Assembly (NCBI RefSeq): GCF_023823125.1
Contig: NZ_CP090949.1
Span: forward strand, 3,248,001-3,312,000
Length of the DNA stretch: 64,000 bases
From: Erythrobacter aurantius
GTDB lineage: Bacteria > Pseudomonadota > Alphaproteobacteria > Sphingomonadales > Sphingomonadaceae
Reading direction: 5' to 3'
Positions 24,788 through 36,700 of the stretch are shown piece after piece (the stretch's first letter is position 1; each line of letters starts with the position of its first letter). The translations under genes were made by a program, and so were the position numbers. The notes under the pieces were generated by a model, which made no database searches, was not told the origin of the DNA, and was given only the letters and a program-made list of their open reading frames with translations.

Positions 24788-25786
24788 CTATCGCTCATCC
24801 AGAACGCAGACTCTTGCTAACTTTATCGATTCCGGAACCGGAACATCCCTCAGCACTCCGTCCACGGTTCGTCGTTCGACGTTCCCGACTTCATAGAGCG
24901 CCTGCCACGGGCGCCCTGCCACATCATGATCCCGAAGGGCATCCGACAGGCGTTTCAGCCTTTCTGGCGAAGTGAAGATATGTTTTGCGGCAGCTGTTCC
25001 CGGCCCGTGGAGCCCCCCGACAATCAGAGTGCGAAGCGGTGCCTTTCTATCGCGCATCCTTATCAATGCATCGCGCTTCTTGCGGTATTCGGGGGTATCC
25101 CGTTCTGCCAGGTCTGCCCGCGCCAGTTGGGCCAAATCCCGCTTGGCTCGGAAATGCTCCCTCGTCACCGACGAGCCCATGTTCGGCACGCAGGACAAAA
25201 CGAGATAGTCTTTGGTCAATTGCCCGGTCTTGCCCAACGGTGGAATGAGCCTGACGATATCGCCACCGTCGCTATAGGAGAGATCCCACTGGCCCTCGGA
25301 GTAACCCGCACGGTCAACCTCATGACCATACCCGCCATCGCCGTAGCGGATTTTCGGCATGAAAGGCAGATCGTCTGCCTCGGGGATGAGTTGCATGCTT
25401 CCGCTGTTCAGGCTGTAACCCAAGCTTAGTCGTGCAACGAAATTGGAATGAGGGCTGCCAAAGCTGACGCAATTCTCCAGAATATCTTCGTCGACAATGT
25501 CCCTGAGCCATCTGACCTTTTTGTCGCCGAGATGCATCAGAACGTGCTCGAACGCGCTCCATGCATCGACCATTGATCGGCCAAAGGTCGGCTCGTTCCC
25601 CAACCGGTAATCCACACCGACATGAGCCACGCCATGCTGAAAGGAGACATTGTCCGTGATTGAGAAATTCACGACCTTTTCGAAGGCTTCTATTTGGGTG
25701 CCAAGATCGGAATCAGTTCTCCACCGGTCATCGATTCTGGTCAATTTGTCGATGACATCCGCAATCTTGTAGAACTTGATCTTCAT
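24788..25786 (-). CDS. Orphan protein of unknown function
   Basis: A 332-residue protein I cannot place. The N-terminal half (MKIKFYKIADVIDKLTRIDD, then FGRSMVDAWSAFEHVLMHLG) is mixed alpha/beta. The C-terminal half is rich in charged residues (LARADLAERDTPEYRKKRD, SPERLKRLSDALRDHD). No signal peptide or membrane segment. ATG 25786 overlaps the stop of the upstream membrane-protein gene (ATGA), which fixes the start. Codon use is less GC-rich than in neighbouring genes, suggesting acquisition by transfer. Confidence 0.7.
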   Translation of the reverse strand: MKIKFYKIADVIDKLTRIDDRWRTDSDLGTQIEAFEKVVNFSITDNVSFQHGVAHVGVDYRLGNEPTFGRSMVDAWSAFEHVLMHLGDKKVRWLRDIVDEDILENCVSFGSPHSNFVARLSLGYSLNSGSMQLIPEADDLPFMPKIRYGDGGYGHEVDRAGYSEGQWDLSYSDGGDIVRLIPPLGKTGQLTKDYLVLSCVPNMGSSVTREHFRAKRDLAQLARADLAERDTPEYRKKRDALIRMRDRKAPLRTLIVGGLHGPGTAAAKHIFTSPERLKRLSDALRDHDVAGRPWQALYEVGNVERRTVDGVLRDVPVPESIKLARVCVLDER

Positions 25787-26100
25787 TCCATGCGTTCCTG
25801 TTTGGGCTTGGCGCGTGACGCGGACACCAGATAGGCAAGCAACCAAGCCAATGCCAAAAACGAAACGGGAAGGTCAGCAGGATTGTTTGCCACCTGATCC
25901 ATCCAAAGGTCTACACAAACCATCACCATCAGTGCAAAGGCAATCCGAACAAGACTCCATCGATCTCCGTTCACGCCATATATAAAATAATCTATAGCCA
26001 AGGATCGTGCGTTGAATATGAAAAATGCAAGAGAAACGACGATCAAAAGAAACCAAAAGAAATTGGAAAATATTTCAAAATTCATACAATCTATTAACAT
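25783..26100 (-). CDS. Small membrane protein in an AT-rich patch
   Basis: A 105-residue protein with three hydrophobic segments at about 11-29 (FFWFLLIVVSLAFFIFNA), 47-64 (LVRIAFALMVMVCVDLW) and 76-92 (LPVSFLALAWLLAYLV). The first part is coded in clearly AT-rich DNA. Start could be ATG 26100 or ATG 26085; neither has a good ribosome binding site. It overlaps the 332-residue orphan gene by ATGA, so the two act as a pair. No family recognised. Confidence 0.6.
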   Translation of the reverse strand: MLIDCMNFEIFSNFFWFLLIVVSLAFFIFNARSLAIDYFIYGVNGDRWSLVRIAFALMVMVCVDLWMDQVANNPADLPVSFLALAWLLAYLVSASRAKPKQERME

Positions 26101-26367
26101 ATTTCATGATGATTTCTTGACAAGACTGTTCAACGCTGTATTTTGTAAGAACGCTGATAGTATTATCGTCAAAATGATTTCGAATCCCAAAAATGCAGAT
26201 TCTTTGTTGACCTCTTTCAACCGCAACACTCCACGTCTAGCCATCCGGAATTGCATCAATTCCGAAAGTTGAAAGGCTTGATCTTATGGAAAATTGGCCT
26301 GTTGTATAGCGCGATGAAGCAGTTGTGGAGGATCTGGAGCAGATCGACAGCCCGACGCGGTAGCCCC
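26101..26367. other. AT-rich intergenic stretch
   Basis: A 267-base gap between the orphan membrane protein and the DUF3833-like lipoprotein gene. It is much more AT-rich than the rest of the window, especially 26101-26300. Small open frames exist on the plus strand but have no ribosome binding site and lack the GC-rich third positions of real genes here. It may hold the promoter of the orphan pair and remains of transferred DNA. Confidence 0.6.
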
Positions 26368-26898
26368 TCACTCCCGCTCGATAACCTCGCTCAGCATGGC
26401 AACCCTTGCGCCCAGCAGGTCGACCTGCATCGCGTTGGTGGCGTGCTGTCCGTCGGGTGACAGAGTCAGGCGCTGCTTGACGGTGAAACTGCCTTCCATG
26501 GTGTAGCGGATGTTGAGCGTGTTGCCCTTCGTCCAGATTTCGACCGGGCTGTCGGCGTCGGTCAGGCTCGCTTCGTAGCGGCCTTCGGACAGGCGGCGCA
26601 TTTCCCATGTGCGGGTGCGGGCTGGCTTTTCGCCTTCGTGGATCACCTGCACCAGCGTCAGCACGCCCGATGGCGCGACACTGCCGGTGCTCTCGACCCG
26701 GATCGGCACCGTGCCCAGCAGCCCCTTGTCGAGCGTGCCCTGCCCTTCGAGCCGCCCGTTGAAGAACACCAGCGGATCGAAGGCCGGTGACGCGGCCTCG
26801 CCGACCATGGCGAAATCATCGGGCAGGCTGGCGCAGCCGGACAATGCCAAAGCGGCGAGCGCGGCAAGCCCGAAGGTGATCCTGCCGCGCTGCGCCAT
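26368..26898 (-). CDS. DUF3833-like lipoprotein
   Basis: A 176-residue lipoprotein. The signal ends LALSGCAS at about residue 22. The mature part has LVFFNGRLEGQGTLDKGLLG, TRTWEMRRLSEGRYEASLTD and GNTLNIRYTMEGSF, a pattern like DUF3833 proteins. The start is six bases after the thiC stop, so it is read from the thiC transcript and is probably controlled by the same riboswitch. Whether it has a role in thiamine metabolism is unknown. Confidence 0.75.
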   Translation of the reverse strand: MAQRGRITFGLAALAALALSGCASLPDDFAMVGEAASPAFDPLVFFNGRLEGQGTLDKGLLGTVPIRVESTGSVAPSGVLTLVQVIHEGEKPARTRTWEMRRLSEGRYEASLTDADSPVEIWTKGNTLNIRYTMEGSFTVKQRLTLSPDGQHATNAMQVDLLGARVAMLSEVIERE

Positions 26899-26904
26899 GC
26901 GGGA

Positions 26905-28910
<2,006 letters not shown>

Positions 28911-28960
28911 TGTTAAACCGCGTTGGCTTGCGAGTCTAGGACTGCATCACCGCTGGAGGA

Positions 28961-30529
28961 TCAATGCGCAGGCTCGCCAGTCGCATCTGCGGCTTCGTCA
29001 TGCAGCGCGTCAACGCGAGCCGTCACCGCCGGAGTATAGACAAACTCGCTGCCGCTCAGGTCGATCGCCGGGATTTCCTCGCGCTCACGCCAGTAATCCT
29101 GATTGTGCCGCCATTCGGGCTTGTCGCCCCGGCGCGGCAATTGGTCGAGCCCGCGCATCAGATAGCCCGGATTGAAATTGTCCGGTTCGATCCAGGGGTG
29201 CAGCTGCATCCCTTCGTCTTCGGGCCGCAGGGCAACCTCGACCCTCGCCATGCCCTTGTCATGCATCCGGTTGAGCAGGCCGCAGACGAAATCGCCCAGC
29301 ATGTCGACCCGCAAGGTCCAGCTGGCGCGGAAATAGCCCATGACCCACGCCATGTTCGGCACGCCGGTGAACATCATCCCGCGATAGGTCACGCTGTCGT
29401 TCCAGTTGACGGGCGCACCATCGACCTCGAACGGGATATCGCCCATCACCGACAGGCGGAAACCGGTTGCGGCGATGATCAGATCGGCTTCGATCAGTTC
29501 GCCCGATGCTGTCACCACCCCTTCGGGGGTGTCGCGGTCGATCGTGTCGGTCACCACGCTCACCTTGCCCGACACCGCGGCGCGGAAAACGTCGCCGTCG
29601 GGGCAGAATGCGAGCCTTTGCTGCCAAACGCGATAGCGCGGGGTGAAATGCGGTTCGAATTCGAAATCGGGTTTCCCGGTAAAGGCGCGCACCAGCTCCT
29701 TCAATTCCTCGAACACGGCATCGGGTTCTTCGATGCAGCGCCGTGTCAGGACATCCTGATCATGCATGATCTGTTGCCGCACGACGCGGTGAATGGTCGG
29801 CTCGTCTATGCCGATTTCACGCAGCCGGTCGGCCAGCTCGTTCTTGTTCTCGCTGCAATAAAAATAGGTCGGCGAACGCTGCAGCATGGTGACATGCGCG
29901 GCTCTCTTGGCGAGTTCGGGGACGACGGTGGCAGCGGTGGCCCCCGATCCGATCACCAGCACCCGCTTGTCCGAATAATCGTATTCCGGATCCCATTTCT
30001 GCGCGTGGACGAAATCGCCCGCGAAATCGTTTAGCCCGCGATCCGCCCAGTCTTCGGGAATGTAGGGTTTTTCGTGGTCGTAATAGCCCTGGCACATCCA
30101 CAGGAAATTGCAGGTGAAGGCGACCATAGCACCGTCGGAAAGCCGCTCCGCCTCGACCGTCCAGAGGTTCGTTTCGCGTGAGAACGCGCAATGGACGATG
30201 CGGTGGCCGTAATGGATATGATCGCCGATGCCGTTTTCCTCGATCACTTCGCCCATGTAATCGAGGATCGCCTGCGCGCTGGCGATGGGTGCGCCCACCC
30301 ACGGTTTGAAGCGATAGCCGAAAGTGTAGAGATCGCTGTCGGAGCGGACACCGGGATATTTGTGCGTTTCCCATGTGCCGCCGAATGTGTCCTTCATTTC
30401 AAGGATGGCATAGCTTGCCCAGGGGGATTGCTGCTGCAGGTGATAGGCCGATCCGATGCCCGATATCCCCGCCCCGACAATCAGGACATCGACATGGGTG
30501 GTAGTTGGCCAATCGATCACATGTGCCAT
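28961..30529 (-). CDS. Flavin-containing monooxygenase, Baeyer-Villiger type
   Basis: A 522-residue flavoprotein. The FAD motif VGAGISGIGSAYHL lies near residue 18. GGTWETHKYPGVRSDS and the Baeyer-Villiger fingerprint FAGDFVHAQKW are present, with a second dinucleotide motif VIGSGATAATV for NADPH. Start ATG 30529 has GGAGG seven bases upstream; the frame continues to 31237 but that part is antisense to the next gene. Such enzymes insert oxygen next to ketones, making esters or lactones. It is divergent from a nitronate monooxygenase-like gene. Confidence 0.9.
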   Translation of the reverse strand: MAHVIDWPTTTHVDVLIVGAGISGIGSAYHLQQQSPWASYAILEMKDTFGGTWETHKYPGVRSDSDLYTFGYRFKPWVGAPIASAQAILDYMGEVIEENGIGDHIHYGHRIVHCAFSRETNLWTVEAERLSDGAMVAFTCNFLWMCQGYYDHEKPYIPEDWADRGLNDFAGDFVHAQKWDPEYDYSDKRVLVIGSGATAATVVPELAKRAAHVTMLQRSPTYFYCSENKNELADRLREIGIDEPTIHRVVRQQIMHDQDVLTRRCIEEPDAVFEELKELVRAFTGKPDFEFEPHFTPRYRVWQQRLAFCPDGDVFRAAVSGKVSVVTDTIDRDTPEGVVTASGELIEADLIIAATGFRLSVMGDIPFEVDGAPVNWNDSVTYRGMMFTGVPNMAWVMGYFRASWTLRVDMLGDFVCGLLNRMHDKGMARVEVALRPEDEGMQLHPWIEPDNFNPGYLMRGLDQLPRRGDKPEWRHNQDYWREREEIPAIDLSGSEFVYTPAVTARVDALHDEAADATGEPAH

Positions 30530-30661
30530 CGCGCAATCCTCCATGCTGCAGGGATATCGAGGGGTGCGCAGAGGCACATTGATGCGGATCAATTTTGGCC
30601 GGGACGGCTTGCCCACAAGCCCGCGATGCGTCAGCACAGGGGCCTGAGGAGAGAGAACACG

Positions 30662-31780
30662 ATGCCATTCCGTATGACAGAGATGGTGGGATGCGAATTC
30701 CCGCTGTTTGCCTTTTCCCACTGCCGCGACGTGGTGGCCGCAGCCAGTCGCGCGGGCGGTTTCGGCGTGCTGGGCGCGGTCAGCTACACGCCTGAACAGC
30801 TGGAGCATGAACTTGCGTGGATCGACGATCATGTCGAGGGCAAGCCCTATGGCGTCGACGTGCTGATCCCAGAAGTGCAGGCGGTCGATCATTCGGTCAG
30901 CGCAGATGCGATCATCGCGCAGATCCCGTCGCAATATCGCGATTTCACCCGCCAGCTGCTGCGCGAATGCGGGATTGCCGATGATGTCGGAGCGCCGCAG
31001 GGCGGATCGCAGGCGCCCAACACTTCGCTGGGTCAGGAATTGCTTGAAGTCAGCTTCAACCATCCGGTGCGGTTGATCGCCAATGCTCTGGGCACCGCCC
31101 CGCCGGAAATGATCGCGGCGGGGAAGAAATACGGCATTCCGGTCGCAGCGCTGGTGGGCGCGAAGGAGCACGCGCTTAAACAGGTGGCCGCCGGGGTCGA
31201 TGTGATCGTCGCGCAGGGTGGCGAAGGCGGCGGGCATTGCGGCGATGTCTCGACGATCGTGCTCGTCCCCGAAGTGATCCAGGCGATAGAGGAAGCGGGC
31301 GCGGACATTCCGGTGCTTGCGGCAGGCGGGATCATGAACGGGCGGCAGATGGCAGGGATGATGGCGATGGGAGCGGCGGGCGCCTGGTGCGGCAGCGTGT
31401 GGCTTGCCTCACCCGAAGCCGAGACGACCCCGGTGTTCCGCGAAAAGATGATCGCGGCCGGATCGCGCGACACGATCCGCTCAAAGCATCGCACCGGCAA
31501 ATACAGCCGTCAGTTAAAGAGCGAATGGCACGATAGGTGGGAGGCGGCTGGCCTGCCTGCCCTGCCCATGCCGTTGATGAGCCTGCTGGCCGAACCGGTG
31601 CTGCGCGCGCTGGATCAGGCGGCGGTGGCGGGCAATCCCAAGGCCCAGGCTCTCTCAAGCTATTGGGTCGGTCAGGGGCTGGGCCTCGTCAAGGATTCGC
31701 GCGGGGTCGGCACCATCGTGCAGGATTTCAAAGCCGATTTTGCCGCCGGGTTCGAGGGTCTGGCTGCCAATCTCGAATAG
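30662..31780 (+). CDS. Nitronate monooxygenase / 2-nitropropane dioxygenase-like flavoprotein
   Basis: A 372-residue FMN TIM-barrel protein. Typical parts are PLFAFSHCRDVVAAASRAGGFGVLGAV at the N-terminus, AQGGEGGGHCGDVSTIVLVPEV for FMN phosphate binding, and PVLAAGGIMNGRQMAGMMAMGA. Start ATG 30662 follows GAGGAGAGAGAAC; the frame stays open to 30191 only as antisense of the monooxygenase. Many proteins in this family are mislabelled, and the true substrate may be an enone or fatty acid derivative instead of a nitronate. It is transcribed away from the Baeyer-Villiger gene with 132 bases between. Confidence 0.88.
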   Translation: MPFRMTEMVGCEFPLFAFSHCRDVVAAASRAGGFGVLGAVSYTPEQLEHELAWIDDHVEGKPYGVDVLIPEVQAVDHSVSADAIIAQIPSQYRDFTRQLLRECGIADDVGAPQGGSQAPNTSLGQELLEVSFNHPVRLIANALGTAPPEMIAAGKKYGIPVAALVGAKEHALKQVAAGVDVIVAQGGEGGGHCGDVSTIVLVPEVIQAIEEAGADIPVLAAGGIMNGRQMAGMMAMGAAGAWCGSVWLASPEAETTPVFREKMIAAGSRDTIRSKHRTGKYSRQLKSEWHDRWEAAGLPALPMPLMSLLAEPVLRALDQAAVAGNPKAQALSSYWVGQGLGLVKDSRGVGTIVQDFKADFAAGFEGLAANLE

Positions 31781-31870
31781 AGCCAAGCTGCGGCAAACGG
31801 ACCTGGCGATATCTCCGCAGACACAAAATGGTACTTGCCCGGACAAGCCCCGCAAGATAAAGGTTTCAAT

Positions 31871-32254
31871 GTGCAACTGTTTGACCTGATCCTTGCGGCC
31901 AAGATTCTCGTCACTGCGCTTGCGGTCGTGATCCCGTTGTTTGTCGTGCCGGTTCGGGTCAGCGCTCCCTTGCTTGGCCTTGAGGAGACGCAAATGCGCT
32001 ACATGCGCCTCTATGCGCTCGCAGTCGGCGCGCTGCTGATCGGTTATGCGTCGGGCTTTTCGTGGTGGCGGGACGGTGGGTTTCCCTATGGCATTGCGAT
32101 CATGGGACTCGTTTCGAATGGCGGCGCAGCGGTGTTGCTGGCGTATGACAAGCACGTACCCTTGGTGCGCATAGGCGCGGCTTTCTTCGGACTGATTGCG
32201 GTGGCGCTCGCGGCCAGCCTGTTTGCACCTGATTGGGCTATGAAACCGCTCTGA
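31871..32254 (+). CDS. Four-helix membrane protein, unknown
   Basis: A 127-residue protein with hydrophobic helices at about 2-22 (LFDLILAAKILVTALAVVIP), 42-62, 70-88 and 98-119. The GTG start at 31871 is preceded seven bases away by AAAGG; a TTG further upstream would add 12 residues without support. No family recognised. It lies between the nitronate monooxygenase-like gene and the SRAP-like gene on the same strand. Confidence 0.7.
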   Translation: MQLFDLILAAKILVTALAVVIPLFVVPVRVSAPLLGLEETQMRYMRLYALAVGALLIGYASGFSWWRDGGFPYGIAIMGLVSNGGAAVLLAYDKHVPLVRIGAAFFGLIAVALAASLFAPDWAMKPL

Positions 32255-32282
32255 TCTGCGTATTCCCTACCTGCGCACCGCG

Positions 32283-32921
32283 ATGACATCTCTTTACCGT
32301 CTCGATTGCACCGCTCGCGAAATTGCCGGGCGCTTTGGCGCGAGGCTGGGCGATGATCCCTGGGGCGGGGGTTATGTCGCGCGGGACCGCTTTGCCCCCG
32401 TCATCACCGCCGGGCACGATTTTATCGCCGGGCCGCGCCCGCCGGGCGGAATGCTGCAGCCGCGCATCGTGCCACGCCTGTGGGGCGTGCTGCCCCCGTC
32501 CGGCTCCGACGATCCGATGCGCCGCATTTCCACGGTGCGCAATCCCGACAGCCCGTTCTGGATCGGCAATCTCAGGAACAGCGAGTTCCGCTGCATTGTC
32601 CCGGCGACATCGGTCATGCTGTGGTGCAGCGGGATCGATTATGAAGGGCGACGGCTGAAACACTGGTTCGCGCCCGAGGACGGCGGGATCTTCGCCATCG
32701 CCGGGGTGTGGAAAGACGAGGACATTCCCGCATTCGCCCTGCTCACACGAGAAGCATCCGGCGCTGCAAAAGCGGCGGGATGCAATGCCATGCCGCTGAT
32801 TTTGCCATCCGATGATCGCAGCCTTCAGACGTGGCTGCACGGCGGCTGGGACGCGGCCAGACTTCTGACTGAGCGCCCGGCACCGATCCCGCTTATCGAA
32901 CGGGATATGGAACCGGATTAG
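32283..32921 (+). CDS. SRAP-fold (YedK/HMCES-like) protein lacking catalytic residues
   Basis: A 212-residue protein with the SRAP layout: SLYRLDCTAREIAGRFG, TVRNPDSPFWIGNLRNSEFRCIVPATS, FAIAGVWKDEDIPAFALLT and AMPLILPSDDRSLQTWL. SRAP proteins crosslink to abasic sites in single-stranded DNA through Cys2, helped by an Asn, a Glu and a His. Here residue 2 is Thr, the Glu position reads Leu (VPATSVMLW) and the His position reads Cys (AGCNAMPL). Only the Asn region is kept. It is either a non-crosslinking binder or has a different job. It overlaps the convergent membrane-protein gene by four bases. Confidence 0.8.
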   Translation: MTSLYRLDCTAREIAGRFGARLGDDPWGGGYVARDRFAPVITAGHDFIAGPRPPGGMLQPRIVPRLWGVLPPSGSDDPMRRISTVRNPDSPFWIGNLRNSEFRCIVPATSVMLWCSGIDYEGRRLKHWFAPEDGGIFAIAGVWKDEDIPAFALLTREASGAAKAAGCNAMPLILPSDDRSLQTWLHGGWDAARLLTERPAPIPLIERDMEPD

Positions 32922-33520
32922 GCTTCCTCACGCGGGAGGCTGAACAGGCAGATGGCCAGCAACATAGTCGCCAGCACGCCTGATCCGCCCGCAATCGGCA
33001 GTTCGCCAGCGAAATCGCGGCCCAGTGCCATGGACAATGCGTTGGCGATGGCAGCGACACAACCGACCACAAGGCCGAACCAACCCAACAATCGTGACCC
33101 GCCGCCAAGCCTAGCCAGGGCGAAAACGATCAACGCCAATGCCAGCAAGAGCTTCGCCGCGTTGTAGACCATGAAGGAATAAGCGACGATTGCCGCGGCA
33201 GCCGGCGCGAAGGCTTCCACCTCGCGCGCGACTTCGAAAAACGGCCCGAACAAGGTCAGCCCCACGCCGACCTGCACCACGTTGAGCACGGCTGCAAAGC
33301 CGATCGCCGACCACGCAAGAAAATGCTGCTTTGCCTCAAGCATGGCAGCCCCGGCAAAAGCCGCCATCAGAGTAAAGATGACCCCTTCGATACCCCACAG
33401 CAATTGGCGCGGCACCTCAGCACCGCTGGCATAAAGCGCGGTGTAGACGCTCTGCGTGACTGCGGCTGCCAGCAAGAGAGCGGCAACCAGACGGACCGTG
33501 TTGCGGAAGGAAATCGGCAT
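32918..33520 (-). CDS. Membrane protein with six hydrophobic segments
   Basis: A 200-residue membrane protein. Start ATG 33520 has AGGGG eight bases upstream, so the 42 codons further upstream in the frame are not included. Hydrophobic helices are at about 9-30, 41-60, 67-93, 105-123, 131-147 and 170-195. The opening FRNTVRLVAALLLAAAVTQS suggests an N-in topology. No family recognised. It is divergent from the YadA-like gene with 240 bases between. Confidence 0.75.
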   Translation of the reverse strand: MPISFRNTVRLVAALLLAAAVTQSVYTALYASGAEVPRQLLWGIEGVIFTLMAAFAGAAMLEAKQHFLAWSAIGFAAVLNVVQVGVGLTLFGPFFEVAREVEAFAPAAAAIVAYSFMVYNAAKLLLALALIVFALARLGGGSRLLGWFGLVVGCVAAIANALSMALGRDFAGELPIAGGSGVLATMLLAICLFSLPREEA

Positions 33521-33760
33521 GAATCGTACCCCTGTCATCGCGCGCGCCCTGTGCTTTGGTGTAGTCCGGGCGTCAAAATCAACGATACAGGCGCGTTCGC
33601 CGGTTGCGAGCAAAAGGTTACACCGGATCCCGGCATCCCCCACCATGACACGCGATTAGAGTTTCGCAACCCACTGATCCTGTTATTCTTCTCCGGTCTA
33701 TGCGGCTTGATTCGACCATTGGTTTGGACGGAGCCGCTGACTTCTAAAGGGGGAGCATCC

Positions 33761-36700
33761 ATGAATATTTCACGCCTGCCGCGCGTCCGCATTTCGGGCG
33801 CGCTCCTGCTCGCATCGAGCACGCTTGCGATCGCCATGACCAGCCCGGCGCAGGCCGACACCACCGCGCCCTGCAACACCGGCAACGGGCCTGACGCGGT
33901 GGCAGACACCAGCGACGACACGCTCGAATGCGGCGAGAATGCCAGCGCGACGGGCGGCAATGCGACAGCCGTGGGCAATGGCTCCGCCGCCTCGGGAAGC
34001 CTGAGCCTTGCCGTGGGCGACAGCGCCAGCGCCTTTGGCCGTTCGGCACAGGCAACCGCGGCAGGCGCAACCGCAATCGGCGCGGCATCGGACGCGTTCG
34101 GCACCAACAGCACCGCCATCGGAATTCTTTCGGTCGCCACCGGCGCGGACAGCATCGCGGTGGGGCGCTTGGCGCAGGCATCGACCGCGCGTTCGGTCGC
34201 CATCGGCACCGGGGCAAGCGCCACCGGAGACGAAGCGACCGCCCTCGGCGAAGCAGCGGACGCATCGGGCCAGGCCGCGATTGCCATCGGAAATGACGCG
34301 GAAAGTTCTGGCGTGGGTTCGATCGCGATCGGATCGAACACGGCGGGCGCGGACGTGTTCGGGGTGATCGCCGGCGGACGGGCCACCATCGCCATCGGTT
34401 CGGAAACGCGCATCTATGCCGACGGGGCAATCGCGATTGGCGGCGATCTCGACAATGACGGGCTGGGCTCCTCCGCCAACGCGACCGGCAACGTGGCGCT
34501 GGGTGCGGATTCGTTCGCGGTCGGGTTGAATTCGGTCGCCATCGGGGCCGGTTCCATAGCGGACCTCAACGATTCCGTGTCGGTCGGCAGCGAGACGAAC
34601 CGGCGCGTCATCACCAATGTCGCACCCGGATACCGCGACGATCACGCGGTGACGCTGGGACAGGTCAATGCATTGCTTTCAGGCGGCGGCACGCCGGGCG
34701 TCGTCGTCAATGTCGATGGCGGCTTCTCCCCCACCGCGACCGGAACGGGATCAATCGCCATCGGCGACGGCGCCATTGCCGATGGCAGCGAAGCCGTGGT
34801 CGTGGGCGCGACTTCGGGTGCGAACGGAAACGGAGCGACCACCTTCGGCGGCTTTGCCAACGCCACCGGCACCAATGCCACCGCACTGGGTTTCAGCGCC
34901 AATGCCGGGGCCAACAATGCGACCACGCTGGGCAGCTCCTCCAGCGCCAGCGCCAGCGGGGCTGTCGCGGTCGGCACTTCGGTGCAGGCATCGGGGATCG
35001 ATTCTGTCGCCATTGGCACCGGTTCGAGCGCGGGCTTCGCCAATTCGGTCGCGCTGGGTTCAGGATCAACCGCCAGCGCCGCCAACACGGTATCGGTCGG
35101 CAGCACCGGCTTTGAAAGGCGGATCACCAATGTCGCGGACGGGGTGGCGGACAGCGATGCCGCAACCGTCGGCCAGTTGAAGGCGATTGCCGGGAACGAC
35201 AAGTTCGCCGCCAACGGCACCAACGGTATTGCGACGGCCACGGGCAGCAATTCGCTCGCCATCGGATCGGGCGCGATTGCCGAAGGAACCAACTCCATCG
35301 CCATCGGCCTCGACACAGCCGATCCGGGTGATGTCGGCGCTTTCGCCAGCGGACAGGGCGCTCTGGCGGTCGGTGCCGAGGCGCAGGCGCAGGGCAGCAA
35401 TACGATCGCGCTCGGTGCGGGATCGCTGGCCTTGCAGGACGATACGCTGTCGATCGGCAATTCCACGCTGAAGCGGCGGATCACCAATGTTGCCGACGCG
35501 CAGGATGATAATGACGCGGTGACGCTGGGCCAGCTCAACGATGCGCTTGCCGACAGCGCTACGCCCTTCGTCAAGGTCAACGGCGCAACCGGAAATGCAG
35601 TGGCGGGCGGGCTGAACGCTATCGCCATAGGAACGGTCGCCACGGCAGGCGGCGCGGGTTCCATCGCCATTGGCGGCGACACCATCGGCGGGGCGAATTC
35701 GACCCGCGCCGACGGCACGGGGGCAATCGCGATGGGCAGCTTTGCGAACAGCGGGTCGGGCGACGGCGCGATCGCAATCGGCGTGCGCGCTCGGGGGGAT
35801 GGCGCCAACGCTCTGGCGATCGGCACCGATGCCACCGCCTTTGCCAGCGGCACCGCGATCGGCAACCTCAGCTTCGTCAACGCGCTGACAGGCACAGCCA
35901 TCGGCGAAAGCGCCTTTGTCAGCGGTAACAATTCGGTGGCGCTGGGGGCGGGTTCGGCGGCATTGCAGGCCAATGTCGTCTCGGTCGGCAGCGCCAGCCA
36001 GCAACGCCGCATCGTCAACGTCGCAGCCGGGTCTGCCGGGACGGACGCGGTCAATGTCGCTCAGCTCAATTCCGCGCTCAGCAGCGTTTCGGGTGCCAAC
36101 AACCGCTTCTTCGGGATCAATTCCACCGGCACTTCCGCATCCGCGACGGGGATTGACGCGCTGGCCATTGGTTCGCTTGCCAATGCAGCGGGCAATCGCG
36201 GCGTTGCTGTCGGCGTATCGGCGGTCGCCAGTCAGGAAAGCGCCAACTCGTTCGGCACGCGTGCGCGGGCGGAGGGGATCAACTCCGCCTCTTTCGGAGC
36301 GGATGCGAGGGCGCTGGCCAACAATGCCATTGCGATTGGTGCAGGCTCCCTTGCAAACGCCAACTTCGCCACCGCTGTCGGCCGTTCGGCGATTGCGACC
36401 GGGGACAGTTCGACTGCGTTGGGCCGTGCGGCGGAGGCGTTCGGCGCTAACAGCGCTGCTTTCGGCACCGGCGCCCGCGCCGCTGCACAGGGGGTCGCCT
36501 TCGGACAGACAGCAAGGGCCACCGGCAACAACACCACCGCGCTTGGGCAACAGGCGCTCGCCAGCGAGCTGCTGGCCACCGCAGTCGGCAACACATCGTC
36601 GGCCACGGCGCAAAGCGCGACGGCAATCGGATCGCGCGCCAAGGCCGCATTTGCTGGCTCCACCGCCGTCGGTGCCAATGCAGAAACCACCGCCGCCAAT

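Noticed and set aside
26012..26272. An 86-residue plus-strand frame in the AT-rich patch.
   Set aside because: No ribosome binding site, and it overlaps the coding start of the minus-strand membrane protein; no recognisable fold.
30530..31237. N-terminal extension of the Baeyer-Villiger monooxygenase frame by 236 residues.
   Set aside because: It is antisense of the nitronate monooxygenase-like gene; ATG 30529 has GGAGG at the right distance and leads straight into the FAD motif.
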